Below are positions 9,601-20,847 of a stretch of 64,000 nucleotides of DNA, piece after piece. The number at the start of each line of letters is the position of its first letter. Position 1 is the stretch's first letter. Source of the stretch: Craspedostauros australis (taxonomy: Eukaryota; Bacillariophyta; Bacillariophyceae; Mastogloiales; Achnanthaceae). The stretch spans positions 558,001-622,000 of the forward strand of contig JAMXDE010000018.1 of assembly GCA_026770025.1 (NCBI GenBank), in the 5' to 3' direction. The notes beneath the pieces are model-generated. The model was not told the DNA's origin, did not search any database, and saw only the letters and a program-made list of their open reading frames with translations. The position numbers and the translations under genes were made by a program.

Positions 9601-12040
9601 CCAGGTCTTCTGCTCTCTCCTCTACCTGGCACGTAGCCATCCGCACTTTACGGATGAGGACAAGAAGGCAGCCGTAATGATCATGGTGCCATGCTACAAC
9701 GAAACGGACAAGGAACTCCTCAAGACCATCGATAGTGTTCTCTTGAATGACTACCCTGAGGAGAACAAGATCCTGACCGTTGTGGCTGACGGTGTCATCA
9801 CCGGAGCTGGTGCGACAGCCAGCACGCCAGAGATCCTTGGCCAGATCCTCGGTTTCGAATTCGATTGCATGGACGAAGCACACGAATACAAGAGTCTTGG
9901 TGAGAATACCAGGAACTACATCTCTGTCTACGCAGGAGTGTACGAAAAGGAGATCGGCAACGGAACGCGACGCCTCAAGTACATGGTCCTCGTCAAGCAA
10001 GGATCGATGGCAGAACGTGGCACTCGCCGAGCCGGTAACAGAGGAAAGCGTGACTCTCAGCTCGCCATTGCTGGTATGCTGAACCGCCTCCATTACAACC
10101 GTGAGCCAGGTGAGCTGGACAACGTCGTGAAGCGCGAGTTGGACCGTCTTGATATCCCACTGAAGGACATCGAGTACATGATGGCCATCGACGCCGACAC
10201 CCGCGTCCATCGCATGGCCATGCAGCACATGGTCTACCACCTCGAACGCAACAAGACCGTCCTCGCCTGCTGCGGAGAGACCCAGGTCGACAACAAGGCG
10301 CAATCATGGGTCACCATGATGCAAGTCTTCGAGTACTTCTCGAGTCACCACATGAAGAAGGCCTTCGAGTCTGTGTTCGGTTGCGTCACATGTCTCCCAG
10401 GCTGCTTCACCATGTACCGACTTTTCACCGAAGACATGAACCCCTTGATCTCCGCCGACATCATCTTCCAAGAGTACTCTCGCAACGACATCCAGTCCCT
10501 TCACGAGAAGAACCTGTACGAGCTCGGAGAAGACCGTATGCTCACGACGCTGCTGTTGCAGCACTTCGCAGGAATGAAGCTGAGTTTCGTCCCAGAAGCC
10601 ATCTGTTGGACCATCGTCCCACACACCTTCTCCATCTTGCTGAGCCAGCGTCGTCGATGGATCAACTCCACACTCCACAACATGTTCGAGTTGTTGAAGG
10701 TGGAGACGATGTGTGGTATCTGTTGCATATCGATGAAGACCATCGTGATCGCAGATCTGCTCGCCACCATGATCCTTCCGGCAAGTATCGCATACCTCGG
10801 ATACCTGGGATATCTCTTTGCCACTCAGCCCGAAACGATCGACACGTTCGTGTTATACTTCTACGCCGTGACGATCATCCTGATGATGCTTCCATTCCTG
10901 ATCCGTTCTCGATGGGACTACTTCTTCTGGTTCATCATGTACGTGTTGTTTGGCATTCCGACATTCTACTTCATCCTTCCTCTGTATTCGTTCGTCCACA
11001 TGGATGACTTCTCGTGGGGTAAGACGCGCATGGTTAGCGGCGGAGATGCTGCGACGAAACCAGCGACTGAAATGACGGAGCCGTTGAAGAAGGAAAAGGA
11101 GCCATCGAACGAAACGAAAAAAACTGATGCCCAATCCATACGCGAAGGATCGGCCGGACAAAAGGTCCGGGAGGCCGAGGCAAGAGAGGATGACGAGATA
11201 CTGTCACTTTCCGAGACCAGCGCCGGGACGTCCCAGCACAATTCTATTCGTGACGGCAACTCAGGCAGGTCCATCTCCAGATCCCTCCGATCAAGATCTA
11301 AGCAACGAACTTCCGTCGCCGCAAAGCAGCGTTCCAAACCCCAATCTGCGACTGTGGTTGAGGCCGTGTCGGTCGGAACTGACTCCGGAGAGATCTTGGT
11401 CTACTTCAAGGCCCCAAATGAAGACCGGCAGCCTCCATTGGAGCAGCTTTTCACCGAGCTTGAACGCTCACAAGCGCTCCAGGGGGAATTCAACATCCAC
11501 AGCATCCTCGCACGCTGCGATCCCGATGATCACAACATCCCCCGCAGCGCAGACACAACCGACCCAGAGAGCGACAACTTATGGTTCACTCTCGTCCGCC
11601 GCATCCAACCCACAGAACACAACAGTGTGGCGCTGCGGCAAGAGTACGCAGGAGCACTGTGCGAGATGATGAACAGGATCAGCGCCAGGAACCTGAAGGA
11701 TAGCTTCGAGTTTCGTGTTGGGATGGATGTTTCCCCGGAAGGAGGGTCGCAACCACTTGGTGATCACGTCAGCACCGGCGATGCTATCATGTTCATTCAG
11801 GACGTCTTTCCTCAAATGGCACTTGATGCATTGGCCATGGATCGAGACACCATCGAACTTTACTTTGGAAGAAGCAACGCGGGAGAAGCTAAGAACGCCA
11901 TCCTGCAAGAAATGTTCTCCCGTCAACAGGCCGCCGGTGTAGGCAGCGACGACAACGACGGCAGCAGCGCGAGCATCGAGGGCGACAGCAACGTCGAAGA
12001 TGTCAGTGACGATGGCGATGGCAATCCCTCTAATTCTTGA
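6656..12040 (+). CDS. Chitin synthase 1 of the tandem array (GT2, cyt b5-like domain), two exons
   Basis: Joined exons 6656-9198 and 9337-12040 give 1748 residues. The split Arg codon (CG|T) joins YIDGLR to DEKTRV. The protein polymerises GlcNAc from UDP-GlcNAc into chitin across the plasma membrane. In order: Ser/Gly/His-rich disordered N-terminus with a short Leu-rich coil (about 224-250); conserved NPPGSRFWKSLSVAMTC; a membrane segment (668-692); a cytochrome-b5-like fold with HPGG (731-734) but no evident second haem His; a second membrane segment (918-944); then the GT2 core with DAD (1133-1135), the SVTCLPGC-type block as CVTCLPGC near 1197-1204, GEDR (1245-1248) and QRRRW (1285-1289). 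Several membrane helices and DDFSWGKTR (1404-1412) follow, as in fungal division-2 (class IV/V) enzymes, without a myosin motor. A linker and a conserved C-terminal domain of unknown role (about 1527-1713) end it. Confidence 0.93.
9199..9336 (+). other. Intron of chitin synthase 1
   Basis: 138 bp, donor GCG|GTAAGT and acceptor TTCTCACAG|TG after a pyrimidine-rich tract. Without splicing the frame stops right after the donor. The position and phase (after base 2 of an Arg codon) are the same in all three paralogues. Confidence 0.93.
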
Positions 12041-13099
12041 GTTGGCGTTGGCTCCACGTTGAGAGTTGCGCAGTGTCCGGACTGTCGGCACACTGGAGGC
12101 ATTTGCGAATTGCGGACAAACCAGAATTCCAGTCTCCGCTCAGTCCATTTTTGTCGACAAGTGCACAGGTCGACACCAGTAATCCAATCCAAACTCAACT
12201 GTGTACCATAGTCGTATGCGTACTTGTACGAGGTTGGTGTTGAGTAAACAATGGACTGCTCTGCGAGTACTCATCATCTGACAATCGTCATGCCGCCGAT
12301 CGCGCCGCCCTGCGCATGCCCTAGCCTGTGAGATGGTGAGGGAGAAACAGCCTCGTTTTTGGACGCGGTCCCGGAATGGCAATGGCCGGAGTACGACTAT
12401 GGTGCGATCAGTGCACAACTTGGATGTGCGATTGATCGGTGATTGGTGGTCAAAGCCGTTCGTCATGTCAACTGGTTTTGGGAGAACAACTCCCACAATC
12501 GTGACCAAACTGTCCCTGACTCCTTCCGAACAATTCCGCTGTGCTGTTTGACATAGAAGAAGCAAAGGCGAATCCAAAACCGAAGGCGAACACGGCGCCA
12601 CATTCGTTAATACGAGAATGTCGAAGACATATCAAAGAATCACGAGGAACTGCCGTCAAACCATCATGCAGAAAAAGATGTGCGATCGAAACTGTTTTCG
12701 CAAGCGATAGTCACAGAAAAGGCAGTTCTGGTCTCCAAGGGTACGTTCACTCACTCATACAGTCAAAGGTCTCCACGAAGCTCCACGCCATAATCGCACA
12801 GAGAGCGACACAGACAGACAGCGGTAATGACCATCATCATCGCACAATGAGACAGAGATTGCCACCGGCTTCTCCCCCTTGTTTGCCACGGAGCGCGCTG
12901 CGATGCACCGCTTCGACGCGATGTGGTGCCATGCCATGTGCTGGGATGGTGCGGCGAGGTGCGGCGAGGTCAAATGCAACACCGCAAAGCATCAAAAGGC
13001 GCATCCGCCCAAAGCCACAGAGAGCTATTATACATCTGCACATAAACTGAATCTGAGAGCAATCGACCAAGAAATCAATCACCCAATCCGCCAAGAAAG

Positions 13100-13292
13100 G
13101 TACGTTGACCAGCCATGCTGGCAAGGAAGATAGGAAGACACTCTCGCACCATCGCACCATCGTCCCAATCTCCCAATGTCTCGGCGGATTAGCATGCTGT
13201 CACAACCTGTATTTCGCGCAATCGCTCCTGCACTCACCCTCATTCTTTGCTTCCAATCTTCCTACTAATACTCTATTATTCTTGATGTTCAG
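13100..13292 (+). other. Candidate 5'-leader intron of chitin synthase 2
   Basis: Donor AAAG|GTACGT at 13100, a branch-point-like TACTAAT at 13263-13269 and acceptor GATGTTCAG ending at 13292, about 23 bp after the branch motif. The three signals have sensible order and spacing, 105 bp before the start codon. Confidence 0.5.
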
Positions 13293-13320
13293 CACTCAGG
13301 AAGAATCAAGCACTCCCTAG

Positions 13321-13356
13321 AGCCCCGACTCAAGCCCCGACTCAAGCCCCACCTCA
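13321..13356. repeat. 12-bp tandem repeat in the leader of chitin synthase 2
   Basis: Three copies of AGCCCCGACTCA (the third with one change) lie about 40 bp before the start codon, in the probable 5' untranslated exon. Confidence 0.85.
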
Positions 13357-13397
13357 AGTTAACGATCACAAGCAACATCACAAGCACTTCAAGCAAG

Positions 13398-16300
13398 ATG
13401 AGCGGACCCAACGATCACTACCAACCCGACGATGTGTTGCTACCATCTGCAGAAGATCACGCTCCCACCCGATTGAGCCAGGACATGGCTGGCTTGCAAC
13501 AGCAAATGCGAGGCATTCAACGAACGCTCGCGGAGCTGGCTCGAAACGGAGACGAGCATTCGCTCGGAGGAGGTAGCAGTGTCGGATCTCATCGCGCAAG
13601 AACATTGAGATCGGGCACCATCCCGGAGTCTCTGTCTGAACCAACCCCCGTCGGCATCGAATCGGCCGGTGATGCCTCCCAAAACCGTGTGAAACAGCTT
13701 TTCTTGGAGAATGCTGCACTCGCGGATCGCCTCCGCAATCTGCAGCTCCAGGCCGCAAACCAGCAGCTCCAGGCCGAGTACATCGATGACGCTGCATCGT
13801 ATCACAGTCATTATAGCCAACGTAGCCACCACAGCCAACGCAGCTTCAATAGCGTCCCACATGCGTATGGAATGATGCACCCTAACGTGCGACCAGTGAC
13901 ACCAACTGCAATGCACATGAGTCCGCATGCAAGCCCGTACGCAAGCCCATACGCAAGCCCTCACATGAGCCCGCATAGCTACCACGGCGGCGGAAACGCG
14001 ATGGCCTACCGTGCGAGCTCGTCCATGGTGGATGTCTCATCCCACATCCCACCTCCCGTGCTTTCGGACACCCGCTCCATGGGAAGCAGCGGTTCCATCT
14101 CACACCGCAAGACGTACGCGCAAAACACACTTTCGGCGCCAACTCGTCCACCTAGGATCGCAGGGAGAGTCGCGGCGCCGCGGCGCGTCCAAAGCGGTTG
14201 GGGTGCCGCGCGGGCAGCCAGTCCAGATGTAGGAGTGCGCCGAGTGCATAGCTTCGAGCCACGCACGACTCTTCCGTTCGTACCGCTGACGCAACCGGTC
14301 CTTGTGCCGACGCAGACTGTGATGTCAGCGCAATATCCGCACCTCCATCCAGAGACCTTTTCTAACCATACCGAAGTCGATGCTGCACCGATGCACAACG
14401 TGCCGCAGGACATCATCGTCGACCCGAATAATGAATTGTGGGCGCCGAGCGTGGCTGGAGATGCTCGAGATGATCGGTCCTTGGTCAGCGGAGACGGATC
14501 TACGTTGCCAACTCGACGGTTCCACTCTGCGCATTCCATGCAGGCTCACCGCCCTGGAGCTGCGGTCACAGTGGCATCCACATCGTACTCCGGTTCCAAT
14601 GCGAGCTTCTCACGAAGTCCTGCGAAGCAGTACGCCGACCCCATCGACGATTACGAACGTGACGATAATCCACCGGGCTCACGATTCTGGAAGTCCCTCT
14701 CCGTGGCCATGACGTGCATCGTCCCGGATCGATGCATTCCCAAACAAGGCGCTGGTCCCAAACTGGCGTGGCGTGAGAAGGTCACCATCTGCCTCATCGT
14801 CTTCTTCGTCTCCCTTGCAATCGTCGGTGGCATCGGTTTCCTCCCCATCTTCCTGTGCCGATCTTCCGGCTTGTACACACAAAACGAGATCAACAAGCAA
14901 AGAGGCGAGGCTTGGATCACGATCTTCGGCACAATCTACAATGTCAGGGGCTTGATCGACAGCCATCCCGGCGGATCCCAGGGCATCCGCGACTACCTTG
15001 GCAAGGACGCATCCCATCTCTTTCCACGCCCGCCCCCCACTGCCCTGCTTGCGAAGTGTCTTGACACCAGCAAGAACTCGTCCATGGTGGAAGACGTGGG
15101 CTGCCCGCTGCTGGAAGACTCGGATTACAGCAATGCCAATAACTACTGCCACACAAGTATGGTCGGCATCGACGCCGTGCATGAGAAACTTGGTGGCCAT
15201 GAAGAGGGCAAGCTGGTCATCCCACCGTGGACGCTCGCCGAAGACCAGGACGAGGACAAGCCGATGAGCTACCTCATCATCGACAAAAGTATATACGATG
15301 TGTCGCACTACATCAATGCGTTACGGTGAGTCAATCAATGTTGAATTGCTGTTGTTGCTGTTGTTGTTGCTGCTGCTGCGCTGCAGTTATCATCATGACC
15401 ACTTCTCTGCTATCATGATCTATTATACTTGCTCCCTTGGGAAATCAAGAACCAAATCTCACGCACCTTCACCGGCGCATCCGTCTCTCAATTACTCTCT
15501 CTCTCTCTCGCTCTCTCTGTACCCGTATTGGTTGTTCAACCAACAGTGACGAGAAGACCAAAGTCTTCAGCACCGAACCCTCCCATCCAAATGCTTACCT
15601 GTTCGAGGATTTGCACAACCTTATCATCAGCAGACTTAATGAAGATGCGACTGCCGCCTACGATGCCGCCTTCCAGACCAATGACTTCAAGATCTGCATG
15701 GACAAAATGTTCTACCATGCCCGCGTGGATGATCGTTATGACGCCGTCTGTTCCAACATCGGTGTCGCCATGTACTTCCTCCTCTTCGTCGTCACCTTCA
15801 TGATGCTCATTCAGGTCTTCTGCTCGCTCCTCTACCTGGCACGCCGCCACCCGCAGTTCACAGCAGACGACAAGTCAGCCGCTGTCATGATCATGGTGCC
15901 GTGCTACAACGAAACGGACAAGGAACTCCTCAAGACCATCGATAGTGTTCTCTTGAATGACTACCCTGAGGAAAACAAGCTTCTCATGGTCGTCGCGGAT
16001 GGGGTCATCACTGGATCTGGCGCAACAGCCAGTACGCCAGAGATCCTTGGCCAGATCCTCGGTTTCGAATTCGATTGCATGGACGAGGCATACGAATACA
16101 AAAGCCTGGGAAAGAACACGAGAAACTACATCTCTGTCTACGCAGGAGTGTACGAAAAGAAGATCGGCAACGGAACGCGACGCCTCAAGTACATGGTCCT
16201 CGTCAAGCAAGGATCGATGGCAGAACGTGGTTCAGGCAGAGCAGGTAACAGAGGAAAGCGTGACTCTCAGCTCGTGATCACGGGCATGCTAAATCGCATG

Positions 16301-18196
16301 CAACACAACCGCGAACCAGCTGAGGTCGATGTCGTTGTCAGAAGGGAGCTTGAGCAGCTCGACATTCCGCTGAAGGACATCGAGTACATGATGGCCATCG
16401 ACGCCGACACCCGCGTCCATCGCATGGCCATGCAGCACATGGTCTACCACCTCGAGCGCAACAAGACCGTCCTCGCCTGCTGCGGAGAGACCCAGGTCGA
16501 CAACAAGGCGCAATCATGGGTCACCATGATGCAAGTCTTCGAGTACTTCTCAAGCCATCACATGAAGAAGGCCTTCGAGTCTGTGTTCGGTTGCGTCACA
16601 TGTCTCCCAGGCTGCTTCACCATGTACCGACTTTTCACCGAAGAAATGGACCCCTTGATCTCCGCCGACATCATCTTCCAAGAGTACTCTCGCAACGACA
16701 TCCAGTCCCTTCACGAGAAGAACCTGTACGAGCTCGGAGAAGACCGTATGCTCACGACGCTGCTGTTGCAGCACTTCGCAGGAATGAAGCTGAGTTTCGT
16801 CCCAGAAGCCATCTGTTGGACCATCGTTCCCCATACCTTCTCCATCTTGCTGAGCCAACGTCGTCGATGGATCAACTCCACACTCCACAACATGTTCGAG
16901 TTGTTGAAGGTGGAGACGATGTGTGGTATCTGTTGCATATCGATGAAGACCATCGTGATCGCAGATCTACTCGCCACCATGATCCTTCCGGCCAGTATCG
17001 CATACCTCGGATACCTGGCGTACCTCTTCATCACTCAGCCAGAGATGATCGATCCGTTCGTGGTGTACTTCTACGCCGTGACGATCATCCTGATGATGCT
17101 TCCGTTCCTAATCCGCTCTCGATGGGACTACTTCTTCTGGTTCATCATGTACGTGTTGTTTGGCATCCCGACATTCTACTTCATCCTTCCTCTGTATTCG
17201 TTCGTCCACATGGATGACTTCTCGTGGGGCAAGACGCGCATGGTTAGCGGCGGAGATGCTGCAGCGAAACCAGCGACCACGGAAACCGAAGCGGAACCGA
17301 AAGCACTCGACACGGACGACGCGGGTACCAAGAAGAATCAACCGAAAGGCGCGCAATCAGCCGGTGATGCTTCGAGCTGGAAACCGTCGTCTGCCCGCGA
17401 TGATACTGAGGTCAACACCGATTTCGGCACCGCGTTTGAGACAGAGACTGGTGATTCGGGTTCCATGCAAAGGTCAGTCGCAAGAATGGAAGCACCACCA
17501 GCTCGCCTCCGCACCATGGCAACGGCATCGACGATCAGTGCCATCACCCCAACCACCAGAGGACTTCACTCGCACAGGTCGAAGGAGCGTCGCGTCGAGG
17601 ATCAGCGCCCTCAAGAGATGGTCAACGCCATCTCGGTCGCAACCAGCTCGGGGGAAATCCTCGTCTACTTTCAACAATCCAAGCAAAGGAAGCAACCGAA
17701 TTTAGCCCCGCTCGTCGACAAGCTCGTCACGTCCGACGCCATGTGCCAGAAGTGCAGCATCGACGCCATCCTGACGCGTGCCGACCCAGTGAACCCCGAC
17801 ATCCCCCTCACCGCCGATCCTCTGGATCCTGAAGAGTCCGAAGTGTGGTTCGTCTTTGTTTGCCGCGCGAAGACGGCGCAGTCAAGCAGCTACTCCTTCC
17901 GCAAGCAATACGCAGAATCCTTGTGCACTGTTCTGCAAGGCATGCACAGCAACATCTTTGAGACTGAACTCGCCTTTCAGTTTGGCAAGGACATCACCCC
18001 GCCCGAATCGAAGCGGCCGCTGGGGGATTACATCACCAACTTGGACGTCGTTGCATACATCCAGGACATTGTTCATCCCAATGACGGTCCCTCAGGTTCA
18101 TCGGCAATTGGCAGAGAGGCCATCTCTACGTACTTCGGCAAGGATCGTATCAACGAGATCGTGGAGGTGATCGCAAACCTTTCGCAGGAGGAGTAG
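13398..18196 (+). CDS. Chitin synthase 2 of the tandem array (GT2, cyt b5-like domain), two exons
   Basis: Joined exons 13398-15325 and 15547-18196 give 1525 residues, the shortest of the three because the N-terminus and linker are reduced. Layout matches its neighbours: Leu-rich coil (about 97-127), an MSPHASPYASP repeat near 173-195, the block NPPGSRFWKSLSVAMTC, a membrane segment (460-485), a b5-like fold with HPGG (523-526), a second membrane segment, then the GT2 core with GEDR (1040-1043) and QRRRW (1080-1084), the membrane bundle, DDFSWGKTR and the conserved C-terminal domain (about 1340-1522). The core is almost identical to the neighbours, but the stretch around 16270-16370 differs clearly (GMLNRMQHNREPAEVDVV), so it is the most diverged copy. 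Role: membrane chitin polymerisation from UDP-GlcNAc. It lies 1.36 kb after the first synthase on the same strand. Confidence 0.93.
15326..15546 (+). other. Intron of chitin synthase 2
   Basis: 221 bp, donor ACG|GTGAGT and acceptor CAACAG|TG. It holds a (TTG/CTG)n run (15347-15386) and a (CT)n run (15494-15519), the latter acting as a long pyrimidine tract. Phase and position match the other two paralogues. Confidence 0.92.
15347..15386. repeat. TTG/CTG trinucleotide run in the intron
   Basis: Impure TTG/CTG microsatellite inside the intron. A GTT run also lies in the homologous intron of the third synthase (near 23190-23210). Confidence 0.8.
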
Positions 18197-20262
18197 AGTA
18201 GAGCAGAGTAGAACAGAAAATCGTAAAACGTAGCACGAGCAGTAGTACCCATACCATACCAGCATGCAAACATACGAACATGATTAGGCAGACCACAACC
18301 ACATCAACACTGTGCTGTATTCGTAATGCGAGAAGAACGAAGCACTCCACATTTAGTTGCACTGATTGGGATGCTCAAGTTGATTGGCGAGACCACCATT
18401 CCATCAGCTACACGCTCCGCAGCGAGGCCCAGGCGAGTCCTCTTTTTTCTAGATTTGCGGCTGTTGGGTACCGCGAAAAGGCCTTTATCGTTGGCGCGCA
18501 CCATATCCACGACTTAAGTGGATCTAGGCCTTTATGTTGACTGTTTGATCGTGTCACGAATGTTTTTTGTAAATATAAATAAAATTATTATTTCACCGCG
18601 ACTTTCATTCAATCGATTCTAATTGTCACAACTTCCAAGACATCACGATGGCATGTGGCGTTCGAAGAGTGTGGAAACAAGCAGTGCTTCAAGAAAGCAC
18701 TCCACCCATCATCCACGGTGACATTCTCATGCATATCTTCTATGTCAGGCCTGCGTGAACCACGCAAGTGGTAACATCCACAACATTGCGCGTCTGTGGT
18801 GTTCGAGACATCACCTTGATGCACTTCATCATCGTCAACTCCGCTCCGCGCCATCTGCCACACGCGATCGAGGTTGCTTGGCCACTTTGGCTGTGGAGGT
18901 TTAATAAAACGAAAGGCAGTCGGCACAGAAGTCGTTCAGCGAAAGTTCTGACAATTCATAGAGCAGTGACCATTGTGACGTGGGCGACGCATTCGGGAAT
19001 CGTTTCACGCCCGGTCGGTCACAATAGATAAGCCGTTTGTGCTTATGAAAATGTATTCCCGCCCTTGTCATGGGATTCGAAGAAGGCTACTCGGGTAGTA
19101 CGTGACGCATTGTGCGTGTGTCCGGAACATCATGCATGATGTTACTTCTTTGGCAAATCTTTGGTTGACGTTGGTGGCAGGTCTATGTGGCGGGTGGCGC
19201 GTTGGAGGGAGAGAAGGAAATGAATGCAGTTGCTCTGGGACAACCGAATAGAGTCCTCCGCTGTGATGTTGTGTGCGTTTTGGGGAAGGAGTGTGCTGTG
19301 AACTTGTTGAGGTATCAACTGTGTCACTGTGTTGGGTGGGAACTCCCATGGTCGCGGTGTCGGAAAAGGAGCAGAGCAAAGTACTTTTGGAATTATTATA
19401 AAGACTATACTCGTATGTGCACATCCCTTCCTGTATGCGGAGATTCCGCTATTCAGTCTCAATGCGTTGTGCGCGTCACATGTCCCATCTTGGAATCCCG
19501 TGTTTGATGTGAAAGAGGAGGAGAGAGACGCGAAGGCCGGGGGAGGGAGTTGTTGGATACCGATTGCAAAGTATGGGGTCTGAGTCGGAAGCGCCAGCAC
19601 CCAACGACGATCTATTTTGTCCTGGCATCACGAGTACTCCTCTCTGTGTTAGGAGTATCGGAGCACAGCACTGTGTTCTGATTTGTGTTTACCCTTGTCT
19701 TACGCGTGCTTCTCGTTGCCCAATAGAAATGTTCGTACTGATTGTGCACATGCATGCCACAAGCGACAGATTCGAAAGTGATGCATTCCTCATTTCTTTG
19801 TGCGTAATTTCGAAAGAATGCCGGAGCCGGTTAAATCGTGCATGTGGATTCTGCCGGGTTGGGTTTGCTCGCTCACATATTTCTTCCGCCTTCTGTGTCC
19901 GCCGCTTATCTATTGGGCTATTTCGTTAAACGGGTAATTATGTCCAGACAGAATAGGGCCAACGTGAACCAAAGTCACAAAATACGATCGGTCTCACACA
20001 ACAGACCACAGTACGAGAACGACAAAACAAAACAATGCAAAACACGGTGGGCAACTGCGCTTGACACAACACACAGCGCAGAAAATGGAGGAAGATGAAG
20101 CGCATTCATCGCGGTTGGGCGCATGATCGTGTGCGACGAGTCGAATTGAATTGAGTTGAATTGAGTTGAGTTGAGTTGGAACCATTGCCTCCCACACTCG
20201 CGCCAGCAAGACAGAGGGAGTCTCGAGGTCTCACAACAGGAGAAGCAGCAGCAAGGACACCA

Positions 20263-20264
<2 letters not shown>

Positions 20265-20294
<30 letters not shown>
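20265..20294. repeat. (AG)15 microsatellite upstream of chitin synthase 3
   Basis: Thirty bases of perfect AG repeat, about 550 bp before the start codon and 38 bp before a candidate leader splice donor. Confidence 0.95.
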
Positions 20295-20295
<1 letters not shown>

Positions 20296-20331
20296 CTTGC
20301 AAAGAACCACACAACTCACAAAGGAGAAGAG

Positions 20332-20337
20332 GTAAGC
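20332..20337 (+). promoter_or_regulatory. Candidate 5'-leader splice donor, chitin synthase 3
   Basis: GAGAAGAG|GTAAGC followed by AAG, the same ten bases (GGTAAGCAAG) as upstream of the first synthase. The acceptor could not be chosen from sequence alone. Confidence 0.3.
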
Positions 20338-20847
20338 AAGTGCATCATCACCAACAACATCATCCTTGTCGATCTTTCTGCACTCTTGTCTTTCGTCGCT
20401 TTCATCAAAAGGTGCGTGCGAGTGGGAGTTGGCGCGTTGGCGTGTTGGATGCACATTGCAAAAAGGAGTGGGACATCCCCCATTTGGTACAAACATACTC
20501 ACACCAACTTCAACACAACACGGTGCACTTCCCGACTCTACTCCACCCTTCCACGCTGCTGCTGTTGTATCGTCGGACAACCTTGTTTCCGTTCAAACCC
20601 TTGGCATCAACAAAAATCCAGTGCGCGCGTTCGTCCAACCTTTTTCCGAATCTCCATCTTGCCATAACTTACGCCTTCTTGCACCAAGAACACCACACCG
20701 ACAACCAGACAGGCACATAGCAGTTCCGAAAGAGCAAGAGAACACAGAGCAAGAAGTCCACGCTCTCCCTCCATCCACGCCACCTGCCTTCACCGCAACG
20801 ATCGTCATCATAATACTCGCGAGGGCGACAAGCACAACAGCAACAAC

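Larger units (their letters stand above)
12041..13397. other. Spacer between chitin synthases 1 and 2
   Basis: 1.36 kb without a supported gene. It should hold the 3' end of the first synthase and the promoter and leader of the second, including a candidate leader intron (13100-13292) and a 12-bp tandem repeat (13321-13356). Confidence 0.6.
18197..20847. other. Spacer between chitin synthases 2 and 3
   Basis: 2.65 kb without a supported gene. An AT-rich stretch near 18560-18600 is probably past the 3' end of the second synthase. The last 700 bp look like the promoter and leader of the third: GAGTTGAATTGAGTT-type repeats (20140-20180), an (AG)15 run and a splice-donor-like GGTAAGC. Confidence 0.6.

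Noticed and set aside
8759-10303. 514-codon open frame on the minus strand across the intron of chitin synthase 1 (similar ones at 22918-24252 and elsewhere)
   Set aside because: It is antisense to conserved coding sequence and recurs in the paralogues only because their DNA is nearly identical. The GC-rich third positions of the real gene suppress stops on the other strand.
6656-12040. Two separate genes (cytochrome-b5-like protein and glycosyltransferase) instead of one
   Set aside because: Good GT-AG intron, exact in-phase join and the same arrangement in all three paralogues show a single spliced gene.
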